Below, in pieces: positions 1-8,332 of a stretch of 28,617 nt of DNA (the first letter of the stretch is position 1; every line of letters starts with the position of its first letter). The notes beneath the pieces were generated by a model that did no database searches, was not told the DNA's origin, and saw only the letters and a list, made by a program, of their open reading frames with translations. This DNA comes from an uncultured bacterium (GTDB lineage Bacteria > Cyanobacteriota > Vampirovibrionia > Gastranaerophilales > Gastranaerophilaceae): contig URXT01000023.1 in NCBI GenBank assembly GCA_900551915.1, positions 1 to 28,617 on the forward strand. The letters run 5' to 3'. The position numbers and the translations under genes are program-made.

Positions 1-62
<62 letters not shown>

Positions 63-70
63 AGGTTTGA

Positions 71-115
71 AAAGAAATAGCGGTAAGGTTTTTAATCTTA
101 CTGCTATTTTCTTTT
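71..115 (+). terminator. Rho-independent terminator after tRNA-Arg
   Basis: A long hairpin has left arm AAAGAAATAGCGGTAAG (71-87) and right arm CTTACTGCTATTTTCTTT (97-114), with one bulged base. It is flanked by A and T runs and starts nine bases after the tRNA. A second, weaker stem (AAAGAG at 143-148 with CTCTTT at 158-163, then a T run) may back it up. Confidence 0.8.
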
Positions 116-183
116 GTTTATAAAATTTATAATTTGGCCGACAAAGAGGGAAAAATACTCTTTTATTTTTTAGCCTAACCCTT

Positions 184-210
184 TTGACAAACTTAACTAT
201 TTTTTAATGT
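184..210 (+). promoter_or_regulatory. Possible promoter of the giant-protein gene
   Basis: A perfect -35 box TTGACA lies at 184-189. The best -10 match is TAATGT at 205-210, with a short 15-base spacer. The 10 box is poor, so this is only a candidate, but it is the only good -35 box in the gap before the gene. Confidence 0.3.
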
Positions 211-256
211 AAAAATATTTTAATAAATTCTGATAATAACTAAAGAAAACAAAAAT

Positions 257-290
257 CCGGCCGACATAATACTTGTACTATTATGTCCGG
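257..290. repeat. Inverted repeat at the start of the giant-protein gene
   Basis: The left arm CCGGCCGACATAATA (257-271) and right arm TATTATGTCCGG (279-290) pair over 12 positions with a CC insertion. The loop of seven bases is CTTGTAC. The repeat ends ten bases before the ATG at 300 and spans the alternative TTG start at 273. It could be an operator or a translation-controlling hairpin. GGCCGAC also occurs at 135-141, outside the repeat. Confidence 0.5.
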
Positions 291-299
291 CAATTGGAA

Positions 300-3200
300 A
301 TGGCAAACTTAAGTGTAGAAGAAAAAATTAATCTTTATCTGAAAAAGAATCCCGCCTTAAAAACAAAAGACAGGGAAACTATTTTGTCTGTAATGGTTAA
401 AACCGGTGAATTAAGCTTAAGTGAAGCTGAAAAGATTTCTGCATTTTCAAAAACAGAAATTGTCCGCAATGATAAAGGAACCTCTCTGGAGCATACAAAT
501 AATTTCTCCTCTTTGAAAGCCGAACCGGCTCCGGTTACAGTAGAACAAGCGCAGAACTTATCTATTGAATATCTTTCAGAAAATCTTCAATCTGCCATTG
601 ATATTTTTAGAAAAATGGATAACGGCGTTGTATCTTCTGTGTATGACTCCGTGAAAAATGTCTTGAATACTGAATTTTCTTCCAAAAATGTCGGCGAAGT
701 TTTGAGAAAAGAACAAGACGGGTTGGGTTTTCTTGTCAAAGCAAAGGAAGGCTCGCTTACCAGACATGAATACTATCAGAAAAATAAAGAACGCTTAAAA
801 GAAATGATTTTGTCGCGTTTTAACCGGCAAGACGACACAGGCATTTCTTATCTGGAGAAATTTAGGGGGAATTACTCTAAAGAAGATTTCACAAAAATTC
901 TCGAGGAGTATATTACACAAACAATAGATACAATCTCCTCAATGAAGGGTATTAAAGATGCCCAGCATAAACTTATTTTGCAGGAGGAACAAGAAACTGA
1001 AGCCTTTATGACAGAAATTGCGGAGAAAGCAAAGCTTGCTCAAACAAAAGACTTTTTACCGGAAGGCCAAAATAAAAAACTTCCCCATCTAAAACCCGCT
1101 CCCCATCCGTATGACAGCGAAGAACTAATGACTTTTGAAGAGACTTTTGAACTTGAACGCGGCACAAAATTCAGCTCCCAATCTTTTGAAATCCTTCAAC
1201 AGTCAAAAGGTGAATTGAGTTTTGCAACAGGCGCATATAATAAAACCCAGCAGCTCAGAAATAACGTGAAAATGTTTTTGGATGAGTATTCAGTTGCAAC
1301 AAAAGCCAAAACCATGGCTGACGGCACTCTGGTTGAAACAGAGGAGCCTTTGGCTGAAAAAAGAGCCGCTGAAATCTCTTCTATGTTTACTGAATATTAC
1401 GCCTCAGCCCCGGAAATGGCTCAAAAAGAACTGGAAACAATAATTACAAAGCAAAAACTCGATTTAAAGATTTCCGAAAACAGTGACGGAGCCTTAAGTA
1501 TAGAATTCGGCGAACTTTACAAAGACGATAAACAGAAAAACCGTGCAGTAAATACTCTGTTAAAAATTTCAGTTCAAGAGCAAGAGAAGAAATTAAACAG
1601 AATGCTTGGCGGCAAAAGCTACGAAAGCTATCTTGAAAAATACCAGCAGGATTATTGCATGACCTTTGGACGCAGGAACGCTGATGAGCTGGCTAAAGCA
1701 ATGCGTGAGGACCAGATGACTGTCGTTGATAAATACTCCGGAATAGCTTCAATGGCAGGCCTTGGCCTGATGGCAGCAGGCGGCGTTGTAATGATTACAC
1801 CGGCTTCGCCGCTCGGAAGCGGTATGGTTGCGGCAGGCGGTAAAATTGCAATGGCAGGAATTGTTGCAAAAAATGCTTTCGGCTTCACTGAAGAACTTAC
1901 GCGCGACGAGGTTTCCGAAGACCGAATGACAATGCTTAAAAAGAATCTTGCCATGGACTTAGGCGGTTTGATAATCGGCGGTGCGGCCGGAAGACAGGGG
2001 TTAAAATACGCCTCTCAAATCCTTCAAAATGGCGGAAATAAAGCCTTTGCAATTCTTGCTGAAAAAGGCACTGATTTTACCCTTTCCGCGGCCGGCGATT
2101 TGGCTATGATAGGCGCTCTGGATTATGATGAAAGCCTTAGCCAAACTCTTAAAAACAACGGTATCGGCATTATAGTTTCAACTCTTACCGGTATCAAAGG
2201 AAGTAAAGAACTTTTTAAAAACGAGTTTCCAAAAACTCTTATGCCTTCAGTGTTAAAGAACGACAACTCCCGCGAAGTTCTTCTTGAAGGTGGAATAAAA
2301 GCTTCAGAACTTAACGAAACCGCACCGTTTGCAAAAAGGCTGGATGAACGCCATGATGCCGGTGATTATATTAATGTTCCCGAAGCTAAACAGAATATTA
2401 AAGATTTAAATACAAAACTTTCAAGCCTTAAGAATGATTCCGGCGTACCTTTCAACAAAATTTATCCGGCAAGCAGTTTTGCTGATAAATTCGGGGCGGG
2501 CAGCCTGCCGGAATTGTCAAAATTCATTGATGAAATGCAAGCAAAATATTCTGATGATAATTATGTTGCAAGTATTTTATCCGGCATGCTGCATAATAAA
2601 GGGTTTAATTTTGAAGAAAATCTTCATCTTTTAAGAAAATGTATGACAAAATTTGACGACTCTAAAGAAAACCAAAGCGCAATGACCCATTTAATCTGGA
2701 TTTTAGATAGTAATTCTTCAAAAGCTGCCGGAATTCTTCTGGATTTGCCCAAACGCGCCGGCAATTCTGACATACCATGGTCAAATTTAAAAGAAATTGT
2801 TGACAAAGCCGAAGATGTTATTGATGAGCAGGGTGCAAAAGCTCTAGAACGTGCCTTTAAAATAAAAGATGAAAATGAAAATTATGTTTTTAGTGCCGGT
2901 GACTTACAGGTAATTGATAATATAAAAAGTATTATCGCAGACAAGGACTTTACTGACGCTGAGATTATAAAGTTTATAAATAAGAAAAGTGATTTTGACT
3001 TTATCGGCGATATTTCGTCTGTAGCAAATGTAATTACATCAAAGAAAAATCCGGCTTTAAAATTGAAGTTAAAAGATTATCTGGCAGACTCAGTCGAAAA
3101 CCTGGCAAAAAATCAGGAGTTTATTAGCGAAGTTACAAATAAAGTTTTAAGTTCAAAAATTAATGCAATCACAGATAAGCGTTTAAAATCCTTTGTTAAG

Positions 3201-5543
3201 CGAAATCTTAATAAGATTAAAGACCCTGAACGGCGTTTTATGTTTCTTGACAAATTGAAACACGATTTTCAAGAATTATCAAAGGTTAAAGATTCTTACA
3301 TAACCGGCAAAATATACTCAGAACTTGGAAAATTTGCAGAAGCAATGAATGACATGAGCGAGGATGTAGATTGGCTTGCATATTATGATATAACAAGATA
3401 TCTTAAGATAGATAAAGAGCTGAACGGCGAAAACTTTGTCTCCTACGGAAACGCATCTGAATATTTGGATTATATGATGACAGAATATCCGGATGAAGCA
3501 ATAACCTTCATGGATTTGGCTAAAAAATACACCAGTATGACGCCCCAAGAGTATTCAAAATATGTTGATGACAACATTATCAAGAACTCTGATTATTATA
3601 AGTTCTACGTTAATGTTCCAAACTATGTTAAAGATAAGAAAATTCAAAACTTAAAACTATATTTTATGCGCAGCAAAATAAATGAAGCTGACCCGAATTG
3701 TCCTGTAAAAGATAAAAGAACAATCAGAAAACTCTATAAAGAAAAGTTTCTTCCGCTCCTTCCGGAGGCTGTTCGGGAAAAATGTGAAAAAATATATGAT
3801 TCTTTCGGCGTAAAGATGTTTATTTCAGACAGCAAAGATACAGAAGCTCTGGACTATGTCTATAATGAACTTTTAGAATGGCAGAAAGCCGGAAAGGGCA
3901 AAGCTGTTTTCCCTGCGGCAATAGATTTAAGCAATATACAACAACAATATATTGATAAGATTTTTGATTCTGGAGGGTTTTATTCAAAAAAAAATAATGT
4001 AATAAGTGTCAAAAGCCAATATTTTGCAGATATTGTTCATGCCATAAGACATGAAATTGCACATGCAAACGACTCAAAAAAGGATGTAACTTCCGGAATT
4101 ATAACTGTAACAAATAAAGACGGGACAGTCGAAGAAATAGATATAGATAAAATAATTGTTCACAAACAAATTCAAAAACGCGATGAAAATGGCAGACCGA
4201 TGTTCAATCCGGATGGCACTCCGGTCACAACAAAGGCTCTGAATTCAGACCTTACCTTTGTTCCCGATCTGGAGAAATGCTTGTATGTAAACGAGTTTGA
4301 GAATGCCGGCATTCCAATAAGACAGATAAAATATGCATATACAAAAAAAGCTGATTTTGTTGCTGTTGCCGCAGAAGGCGATTACAGTAAATATTCAAAA
4401 GAATTCAAGGACTTGCTTGTAAAATTGGGACTGCCCGAATGGGTGTTTGCAATGAAACCTAAAAACAACGTCAGTTCAACGCTTAATTCATATCCTAAAA
4501 ATGATTTCACTGATAAATTTACGTCGCAGGAGAACCAGAAAATCTATGAAAATACAGAAAAGTTCTTTAATAATGTCGCAAAGAACCAAGCTGAAGTTTA
4601 TAAAGATTATCAAAAATTCTTCGGGTCTGATTTGCAATGCAGGGTTAAAGATTTTAAAGGCCTAAACGAAAAGATTTACCGCCAGATTAATAAACTGGAC
4701 AAAAAGATTGAAGATTTAAGCGATGTCGAAAAGTATAATTCAGAAAAGCTTAAACCGGGTGATGAGCCTTTAACACGCGAAGCAGCCGAGGTTCTGATTG
4801 AAAAATACACGCTTCAAAAAGAAAACCTGATAAATGATTATGATACTGTTTATTCTACAATTCAAGACGCGTTTGGAGCAAGACTAATTCTTGAGGACGG
4901 TTCGGCAAAGTCTGTTGGAAAAGTGCATCAGTCTTTGCTTGAGGCTATTGATAACGGCGAAATTAAACTGCTTGAAATAAACAATTATCAGGGTGAAGGT
5001 TCAATCCCTTATTTTACAAGCGCTCAAATTAAGCAGCTTCAGGCACATTGCAGACGTCAGGGTTATGAACTCAAAGTCATTTCCAGCGTGAACGCCCCTG
5101 CCGCTAAGGAGAATTCTTATCAGAAACTTTATAATCAGCAGGAGGCGGTTAAAAAATCAGGTTATACAACCTGCCAAATGAATATCCTGCATAAAAACGG
5201 CGTTGTCAGCGAATTCCAAATCCGCGGTAAATATATTAATGAACTTGCGGAAAGCGAACATATTTACTATGACCTTTCGGAAGGCAAAGATATAAGCAAG
5301 GGTAATCCCGCCATAAAAGAACTTACCGACCCTCTTAAAAATGCCGTTGCTGATATGAATAAAAAAGAGAATTCCCATATAAAAGCCGAATATTCAAAAT
5401 ATTTGACAAGCTGTTATAAATATGCACGGATGAAAGAACTTGGAATTCCGATGGAAAAGCCTGTTCTTCCGCCTTCTGTTAACAAGCTGCTTGATATAGA
5501 AAATATAATCGCAATTCACGAAAAAATCGCTTCAATAAAATAA
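300..5543 (+). CDS. Giant multidomain protein with zincin-like HEIAH site and C-terminal RelA/SpoT-like synthetase domain
   Basis: About 1747 residues, with no signal peptide seen. Residues 1-470 are charged and helical. Residues 479-632 hold three Gly/Ala-rich hydrophobic stretches that could contact a membrane. A zincin-type motif HEIAH is at 1251-1255, with a candidate third ligand E1359 (or D1352) in ADFVAVAAE. The C-terminus matches the RelA/SpoT synthetase fold: R1448-V-K1450, then D1523 in DAFGARLIL, G1621-Y1622, E1638 in EFQIR, and AESEH at 1650-1654. These correspond to the ATP/GDP-binding and catalytic motifs of Rel enzymes. No HD hydrolase, TGS or ACT domain is seen, so it is not a housekeeping Rel. 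Known relatives in design are Tas1-like effectors and toxic small alarmone synthetases; a toxin or effector role is inference. ATG at 300 was chosen over in-frame TTG at 273; neither has a clear Shine-Dalgarno site. Confidence 0.8.
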   Translation: MANLSVEEKINLYLKKNPALKTKDRETILSVMVKTGELSLSEAEKISAFSKTEIVRNDKGTSLEHTNNFSSLKAEPAPVTVEQAQNLSIEYLSENLQSAIDIFRKMDNGVVSSVYDSVKNVLNTEFSSKNVGEVLRKEQDGLGFLVKAKEGSLTRHEYYQKNKERLKEMILSRFNRQDDTGISYLEKFRGNYSKEDFTKILEEYITQTIDTISSMKGIKDAQHKLILQEEQETEAFMTEIAEKAKLAQTKDFLPEGQNKKLPHLKPAPHPYDSEELMTFEETFELERGTKFSSQSFEILQQSKGELSFATGAYNKTQQLRNNVKMFLDEYSVATKAKTMADGTLVETEEPLAEKRAAEISSMFTEYYASAPEMAQKELETIITKQKLDLKISENSDGALSIEFGELYKDDKQKNRAVNTLLKISVQEQEKKLNRMLGGKSYESYLEKYQQDYCMTFGRRNADELAKAMREDQMTVVDKYSGIASMAGLGLMAAGGVVMITPASPLGSGMVAAGGKIAMAGIVAKNAFGFTEELTRDEVSEDRMTMLKKNLAMDLGGLIIGGAAGRQGLKYASQILQNGGNKAFAILAEKGTDFTLSAAGDLAMIGALDYDESLSQTLKNNGIGIIVSTLTGIKGSKELFKNEFPKTLMPSVLKNDNSREVLLEGGIKASELNETAPFAKRLDERHDAGDYINVPEAKQNIKDLNTKLSSLKNDSGVPFNKIYPASSFADKFGAGSLPELSKFIDEMQAKYSDDNYVASILSGMLHNKGFNFEENLHLLRKCMTKFDDSKENQSAMTHLIWILDSNSSKAAGILLDLPKRAGNSDIPWSNLKEIVDKAEDVIDEQGAKALERAFKIKDENENYVFSAGDLQVIDNIKSIIADKDFTDAEIIKFINKKSDFDFIGDISSVANVITSKKNPALKLKLKDYLADSVENLAKNQEFISEVTNKVLSSKINAITDKRLKSFVKRNLNKIKDPERRFMFLDKLKHDFQELSKVKDSYITGKIYSELGKFAEAMNDMSEDVDWLAYYDITRYLKIDKELNGENFVSYGNASEYLDYMMTEYPDEAITFMDLAKKYTSMTPQEYSKYVDDNIIKNSDYYKFYVNVPNYVKDKKIQNLKLYFMRSKINEADPNCPVKDKRTIRKLYKEKFLPLLPEAVREKCEKIYDSFGVKMFISDSKDTEALDYVYNELLEWQKAGKGKAVFPAAIDLSNIQQQYIDKIFDSGGFYSKKNNVISVKSQYFADIVHAIRHEIAHANDSKKDVTSGIITVTNKDGTVEEIDIDKIIVHKQIQKRDENGRPMFNPDGTPVTTKALNSDLTFVPDLEKCLYVNEFENAGIPIRQIKYAYTKKADFVAVAAEGDYSKYSKEFKDLLVKLGLPEWVFAMKPKNNVSSTLNSYPKNDFTDKFTSQENQKIYENTEKFFNNVAKNQAEVYKDYQKFFGSDLQCRVKDFKGLNEKIYRQINKLDKKIEDLSDVEKYNSEKLKPGDEPLTREAAEVLIEKYTLQKENLINDYDTVYSTIQDAFGARLILEDGSAKSVGKVHQSLLEAIDNGEIKLLEINNYQGEGSIPYFTSAQIKQLQAHCRRQGYELKVISSVNAPAAKENSYQKLYNQQEAVKKSGYTTCQMNILHKNGVVSEFQIRGKYINELAESEHIYYDLSEGKDISKGNPAIKELTDPLKNAVADMNKKENSHIKAEYSKYLTSCYKYARMKELGIPMEKPVLPPSVNKLLDIENIIAIHEKIASIK

Positions 5544-5586
5544 TTTTAGGATTGTTAAAATATAAAAAAAGAGGTATTATAAATTT

Positions 5587-6021
5587 ATGATAAATTTTGA
5601 AGGAAACAATCAATTGAATAACAAAATTACACAATTATCATTAAACAAGCTGGAGAAAATTCTTCCAAATGATAAAATAGATTTGATGTTGAAGAAATTA
5701 AAAGCCCGTGCTGACTTTGAAATGACGGATGCCGGAACTTTCAAACCCATAGTCGAGTCCATAACAAATCATAAGCCTGTTATTGAATTGGGCAATATTT
5801 CTTTAAGTATAAAATCAACCTCAAACCTGAATACCGCTAAAGAAAGAATTTTGGAAGCCGCAATTTCAACCAAATCCGGTGAATATAAAATAGAAAAAAA
5901 TCTTGCTCAAGGCCGCCGTGAGGAGATCTTAAAGTTTTTAAACCGGGAAGATTTTAGCGAATCCTTTAAAAGATTTTTGATTGATTGTTCAGACGATTTC
6001 GAGAAAAAAGGTCTTGAGTAA
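5587..6021 (+). CDS. Small unknown protein downstream of the giant protein
   Basis: 144 residues, with an AGAGGT ribosome site 11 bases before the ATG. I do not recognise a family. The sequence is soluble, mostly helical and charged, with no membrane segment or signal peptide. It starts 43 bases after the stop of the giant RelA/SpoT-domain gene on the same strand, with no terminator between them, so the two are probably co-transcribed. Position makes it a candidate partner, chaperone or immunity protein; nothing in the sequence itself shows that. The N-terminus (MINFEGNN) resembles the short F-x-G starts of other orphan proteins in the window. Confidence 0.6.
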   Translation: MINFEGNNQLNNKITQLSLNKLEKILPNDKIDLMLKKLKARADFEMTDAGTFKPIVESITNHKPVIELGNISLSIKSTSNLNTAKERILEAAISTKSGEYKIEKNLAQGRREEILKFLNREDFSESFKRFLIDCSDDFEKKGLE

Positions 6022-6035
6022 TAAGCCTAAATTTT

Positions 6036-6389
6036 CTAAACAATATTTGACCTGTCGGCATTCTTAATTATGGCATCAATGTCGGCATCTGAAAGTTTAT
6101 TCTTAATAATATAATTTATCACCGGCATGTTGTAGTTTTTGTGCGTAAATTCCGGGTTTTCTCTCAAAAACTTTTCAGCAAGCGCAAGTTTAAGCTCCTT
6201 GTCGTCTCCCAAAAATTGAAATAATTGAAAATTGTCATATAATCTTTCGCCGTTTTTATTTTTTAAGCTGGCTGCGGCTTTGATAATTTCAAAATCCTTT
6301 TCTGTTTTTATGGCGCTGGCAAAATCGTCTGCCCACATTGTTGAAATCGCAAGTTCTTCTAAAAATTTGTTAATTTTCTCATCAGACAT
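6036..6389 (-). CDS. Small helical protein, unknown function
   Basis: 117 residues from ATG at 6389. That start has AAAGG about nine bases upstream; an in-frame TTG six bases earlier would put the same site too close. The protein is acidic and helical throughout, with short helical units that loosely recall ankyrin or HEAT-type repeats (for example ENPEFTHKNYNMPVINYIIK), but I cannot assign a family. It converges on the preceding plus-strand gene with a 14-base gap. It could be an antitoxin or immunity gene, but orientation argues against co-transcription with the giant gene. Confidence 0.55.
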   Translation of the reverse strand: MSDEKINKFLEELAISTMWADDFASAIKTEKDFEIIKAAASLKNKNGERLYDNFQLFQFLGDDKELKLALAEKFLRENPEFTHKNYNMPVINYIIKNKLSDADIDAIIKNADRSNIV

Positions 6390-6496
6390 AATCAATAACC
6401 TTTCTGATAAAATTTACGGATTTGTTTCAGTTATTCTTGAGAAAATGAGGACAAAATGTTACCTTTTTTAACAAATTTTTAAATTATAAGCCCTAC

Positions 6497-6525
6497 TTGC
6501 ATTTTGCCTTTTTCTCCGCTAAAAT
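6497..6525 (+). promoter_or_regulatory. Sigma-70-type promoter for the amidohydrolase-like operon
   Basis: TTGCAT (6497-6502) and TAAAAT (6520-6525) are separated by 17 bases. The expected start is about ten bases before the AAAGGGG ribosome site of the gene at 6544. Confidence 0.65.
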
Positions 6526-6543
6526 CAGTTTAAAGGGGATATT

Positions 6544-7854
6544 ATGAAGTGCTATAAATCAAAATGGATTTTAACATCCGAAGGTGAAATTCTTAAAGAT
6601 TATGCAATCGTTGTCGACGAAGGCAAAATTATTGACATAATTCCGAATTCGCAGGTCGACTTTGAAGAAAAAGTTGTTAAGGATTTAGGTAATTCGGTAA
6701 TCACACCGGGATTTATTGATTTGTTCACTCAATATCAATATACAGAGGTTGGCGAGGTAAAGCCTCTTGCTTTTAAAAACAAAGTAAAAAAACTTTTCCA
6801 AACAATTGCCAAAAAATACACTTTTGCAGGTGTAAAATCTGACAATTATTCGCTTAAATGGGCAAATATTCTAAGCGATTATTACGCGATGGACAGGCAG
6901 GAGAAAATTAATTCCTTCAAAACCGGGATTGAAGAGTCCATAAAGGCCGGAACTACCTGCATTGCACAGGTTTCAAAGGAATTTAAATACTTTGATATTA
7001 TAAATAAAGTTCCGATTAAGAATTATTTATTTTTTGAAGTCTTTGCAGATTCTTCAGAAAAAAGCAAGAAAAAGTTTAAAGATTTGAGAGCAAAAGTTGA
7101 AGATTTGATTTACCACAAAGGCGAAAATACTCATATCGGGATTATGCTTCACTCAATTTCAAGCGTGCATAAAAAATTGTGGGAATTATTTTCGAAATAC
7201 TGCCGCAAGCACAATATGCTTGTTATGACGCGTTTTGCTGAGTCTCAGGATGAAATTGAATGGCTGAATTTCGGATTTTCAGACATTGATTTGCTTCACA
7301 AGTTCATGGGTTTCAGAAAAATCACACCTTATGCTAAAGGCGTTACGCCTGTTGAATATCTTAGCAATTTGAAAGTTTTAACAAAGAAAATTATTGCAGC
7401 TAACGCAAATTACGCTGACGAAAACGAACTTCAAAAACTTGCTGAAACCGGTGTTAAATATGTTTATCAGCCATATTACAGCGAAGAAATTTGTAATAAA
7501 AAACTTTCATTTACAACAGTTTTGAAATATTTTAAAGAAAATTTCGGATTTTCAACCCAAAGCTTTGCACAAAAGAAGGATTTTAGCCTGCTGAGACTCG
7601 CAAATACCGTAAACGAGGAGGTAAATCTTCCGATAGATGAATTGATTAAATATTTGACTATTTATCCGGCAAAGATTTTGAGACTTGAAAACACAACCGG
7701 CTCTATCAAGGTAGGCAAAGATGCAGATTTCAATGTTTTCAAACTTGACGAAGGCGAAGATTTTAACGCCTTGAAAAGGTTTGCCATTCCGTATTCTACA
7801 TATTCAAAAGGCCGCAAACTTGTTAAAGCAGGCAATGTAAGGTTTACATTATGA
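6544..7854 (+). CDS. Amidohydrolase-superfamily protein lacking metal ligands (probable pseudoenzyme)
   Basis: 436 residues with the order of motifs of the ATZ/TRZ and cytosine-deaminase branch of amidohydrolases: N-terminal beta strands, PGFID, a TIM-barrel and a C-terminal GSIKVGKDADFNVF segment. The metal site has been replaced. The HxH after PGFID is F61-T-Q63. The HLAE histidine is R230 in TRFAES. The HCVHL histidine is N287. The GTD aspartate is Q339 in STQS. Only H203, in the PHAPY-like position, remains. Hydrolase activity by the usual mechanism is therefore unlikely, while length and fold are kept, which suggests a binding or structural role. It has its own promoter and an AAAGGGG ribosome site. 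Its stop overlaps the next start by four bases, so it is coupled to the YjbQ-family gene. Confidence 0.8.
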   Translation: MKCYKSKWILTSEGEILKDYAIVVDEGKIIDIIPNSQVDFEEKVVKDLGNSVITPGFIDLFTQYQYTEVGEVKPLAFKNKVKKLFQTIAKKYTFAGVKSDNYSLKWANILSDYYAMDRQEKINSFKTGIEESIKAGTTCIAQVSKEFKYFDIINKVPIKNYLFFEVFADSSEKSKKKFKDLRAKVEDLIYHKGENTHIGIMLHSISSVHKKLWELFSKYCRKHNMLVMTRFAESQDEIEWLNFGFSDIDLLHKFMGFRKITPYAKGVTPVEYLSNLKVLTKKIIAANANYADENELQKLAETGVKYVYQPYYSEEICNKKLSFTTVLKYFKENFGFSTQSFAQKKDFSLLRLANTVNEEVNLPIDELIKYLTIYPAKILRLENTTGSIKVGKDADFNVFKLDEGEDFNALKRFAIPYSTYSKGRKLVKAGNVRFTL

Positions 7855-8267
7855 CAGTTATAAACGAAAAATTTACAGTCCACACTAAAGGAAACACGCA
7901 GATTATAGATATAACGCGGCAGGTTCAAAACGCTGTCTACCGCCACAATCTGCAAAATGCTGTTGTACATGTTTATGTTGCCGGAAGCACGGTTTCTTTA
8001 ACTAATATTGAATTTGAGCCGGGTCTTCTTAAAGATTTGCCGGAAGCTCTGGAGAAATTCGCTCCGATTGATACAGAATACCACCATGATGAAACCTGGC
8101 ATGACGGAAACGGTTATGCGCACGTAAGAGCTTCAATTGTCGGCAATAATACAATGGTGCCTTTAATGGAAGGTGCATTGCAGCTTGGGCAGTGGCAGCA
8201 AATTGTATTAATAGATTTTGATAACAAAGCAAGAACAAGAACAGTTTATGTTCAGATAGTATATTAA
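7851..8267 (+). CDS. yjbQ: YjbQ/UPF0047 family protein
   Basis: 138 residues, the usual family length. Conserved blocks are present: EFEPGLLKDL, the YHHDETWHDGNGYAHVRAS segment with its histidines, the GNNTMVPLMEGALQLGQWQQI region and a C-terminal RTRTVYVQIVY strand. Some members have thiamine-phosphate synthase side activity, but the physiological role of the family is unsettled. The usual HTT near the N-terminal strand reads GST here. The gene overlaps the preceding one by ATGA. Confidence 0.9.
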   Translation: MTVINEKFTVHTKGNTQIIDITRQVQNAVYRHNLQNAVVHVYVAGSTVSLTNIEFEPGLLKDLPEALEKFAPIDTEYHHDETWHDGNGYAHVRASIVGNNTMVPLMEGALQLGQWQQIVLIDFDNKARTRTVYVQIVY

Positions 8268-8278
8268 AGGAGTAAAAG

Positions 8279-8332
8279 ATGATTAAAAAGCAGACTATGA
8301 TTGAGTTTCAGGGGAGGGGGGGTAACCTATAA
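8279..8332 (+). other. Short 17-codon frame with strong start; possible true 5' end of the prepilin gene, out of frame
   Basis: AAAGGAG lies seven bases before the ATG at 8279, one of the best ribosome sites here. The frame reads MIKKQTMIEFQGRGGNL and stops at 8332. It runs through a seven-G tract (8316-8322). Losing one G, or gaining two, would join this start to the prepilin frame that stays open to 9248. It could be a leader peptide, a phase-variable or decayed start, or the product of an assembly error in the G run. Confidence 0.4.

Noticed and set aside
1652..1954. 100-codon minus-strand frame rich in Ala, Ile and Pro
   Set aside because: It mirrors the Gly/Ala-rich hydrophobic stretch of the giant protein and has no ribosome site.
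300..5543. The giant protein as the cell's normal Rel/SpoT enzyme
   Set aside because: It lacks the HD hydrolase, TGS and ACT domains, and its ~1400-residue N-terminal part has no counterpart in housekeeping Rel proteins.
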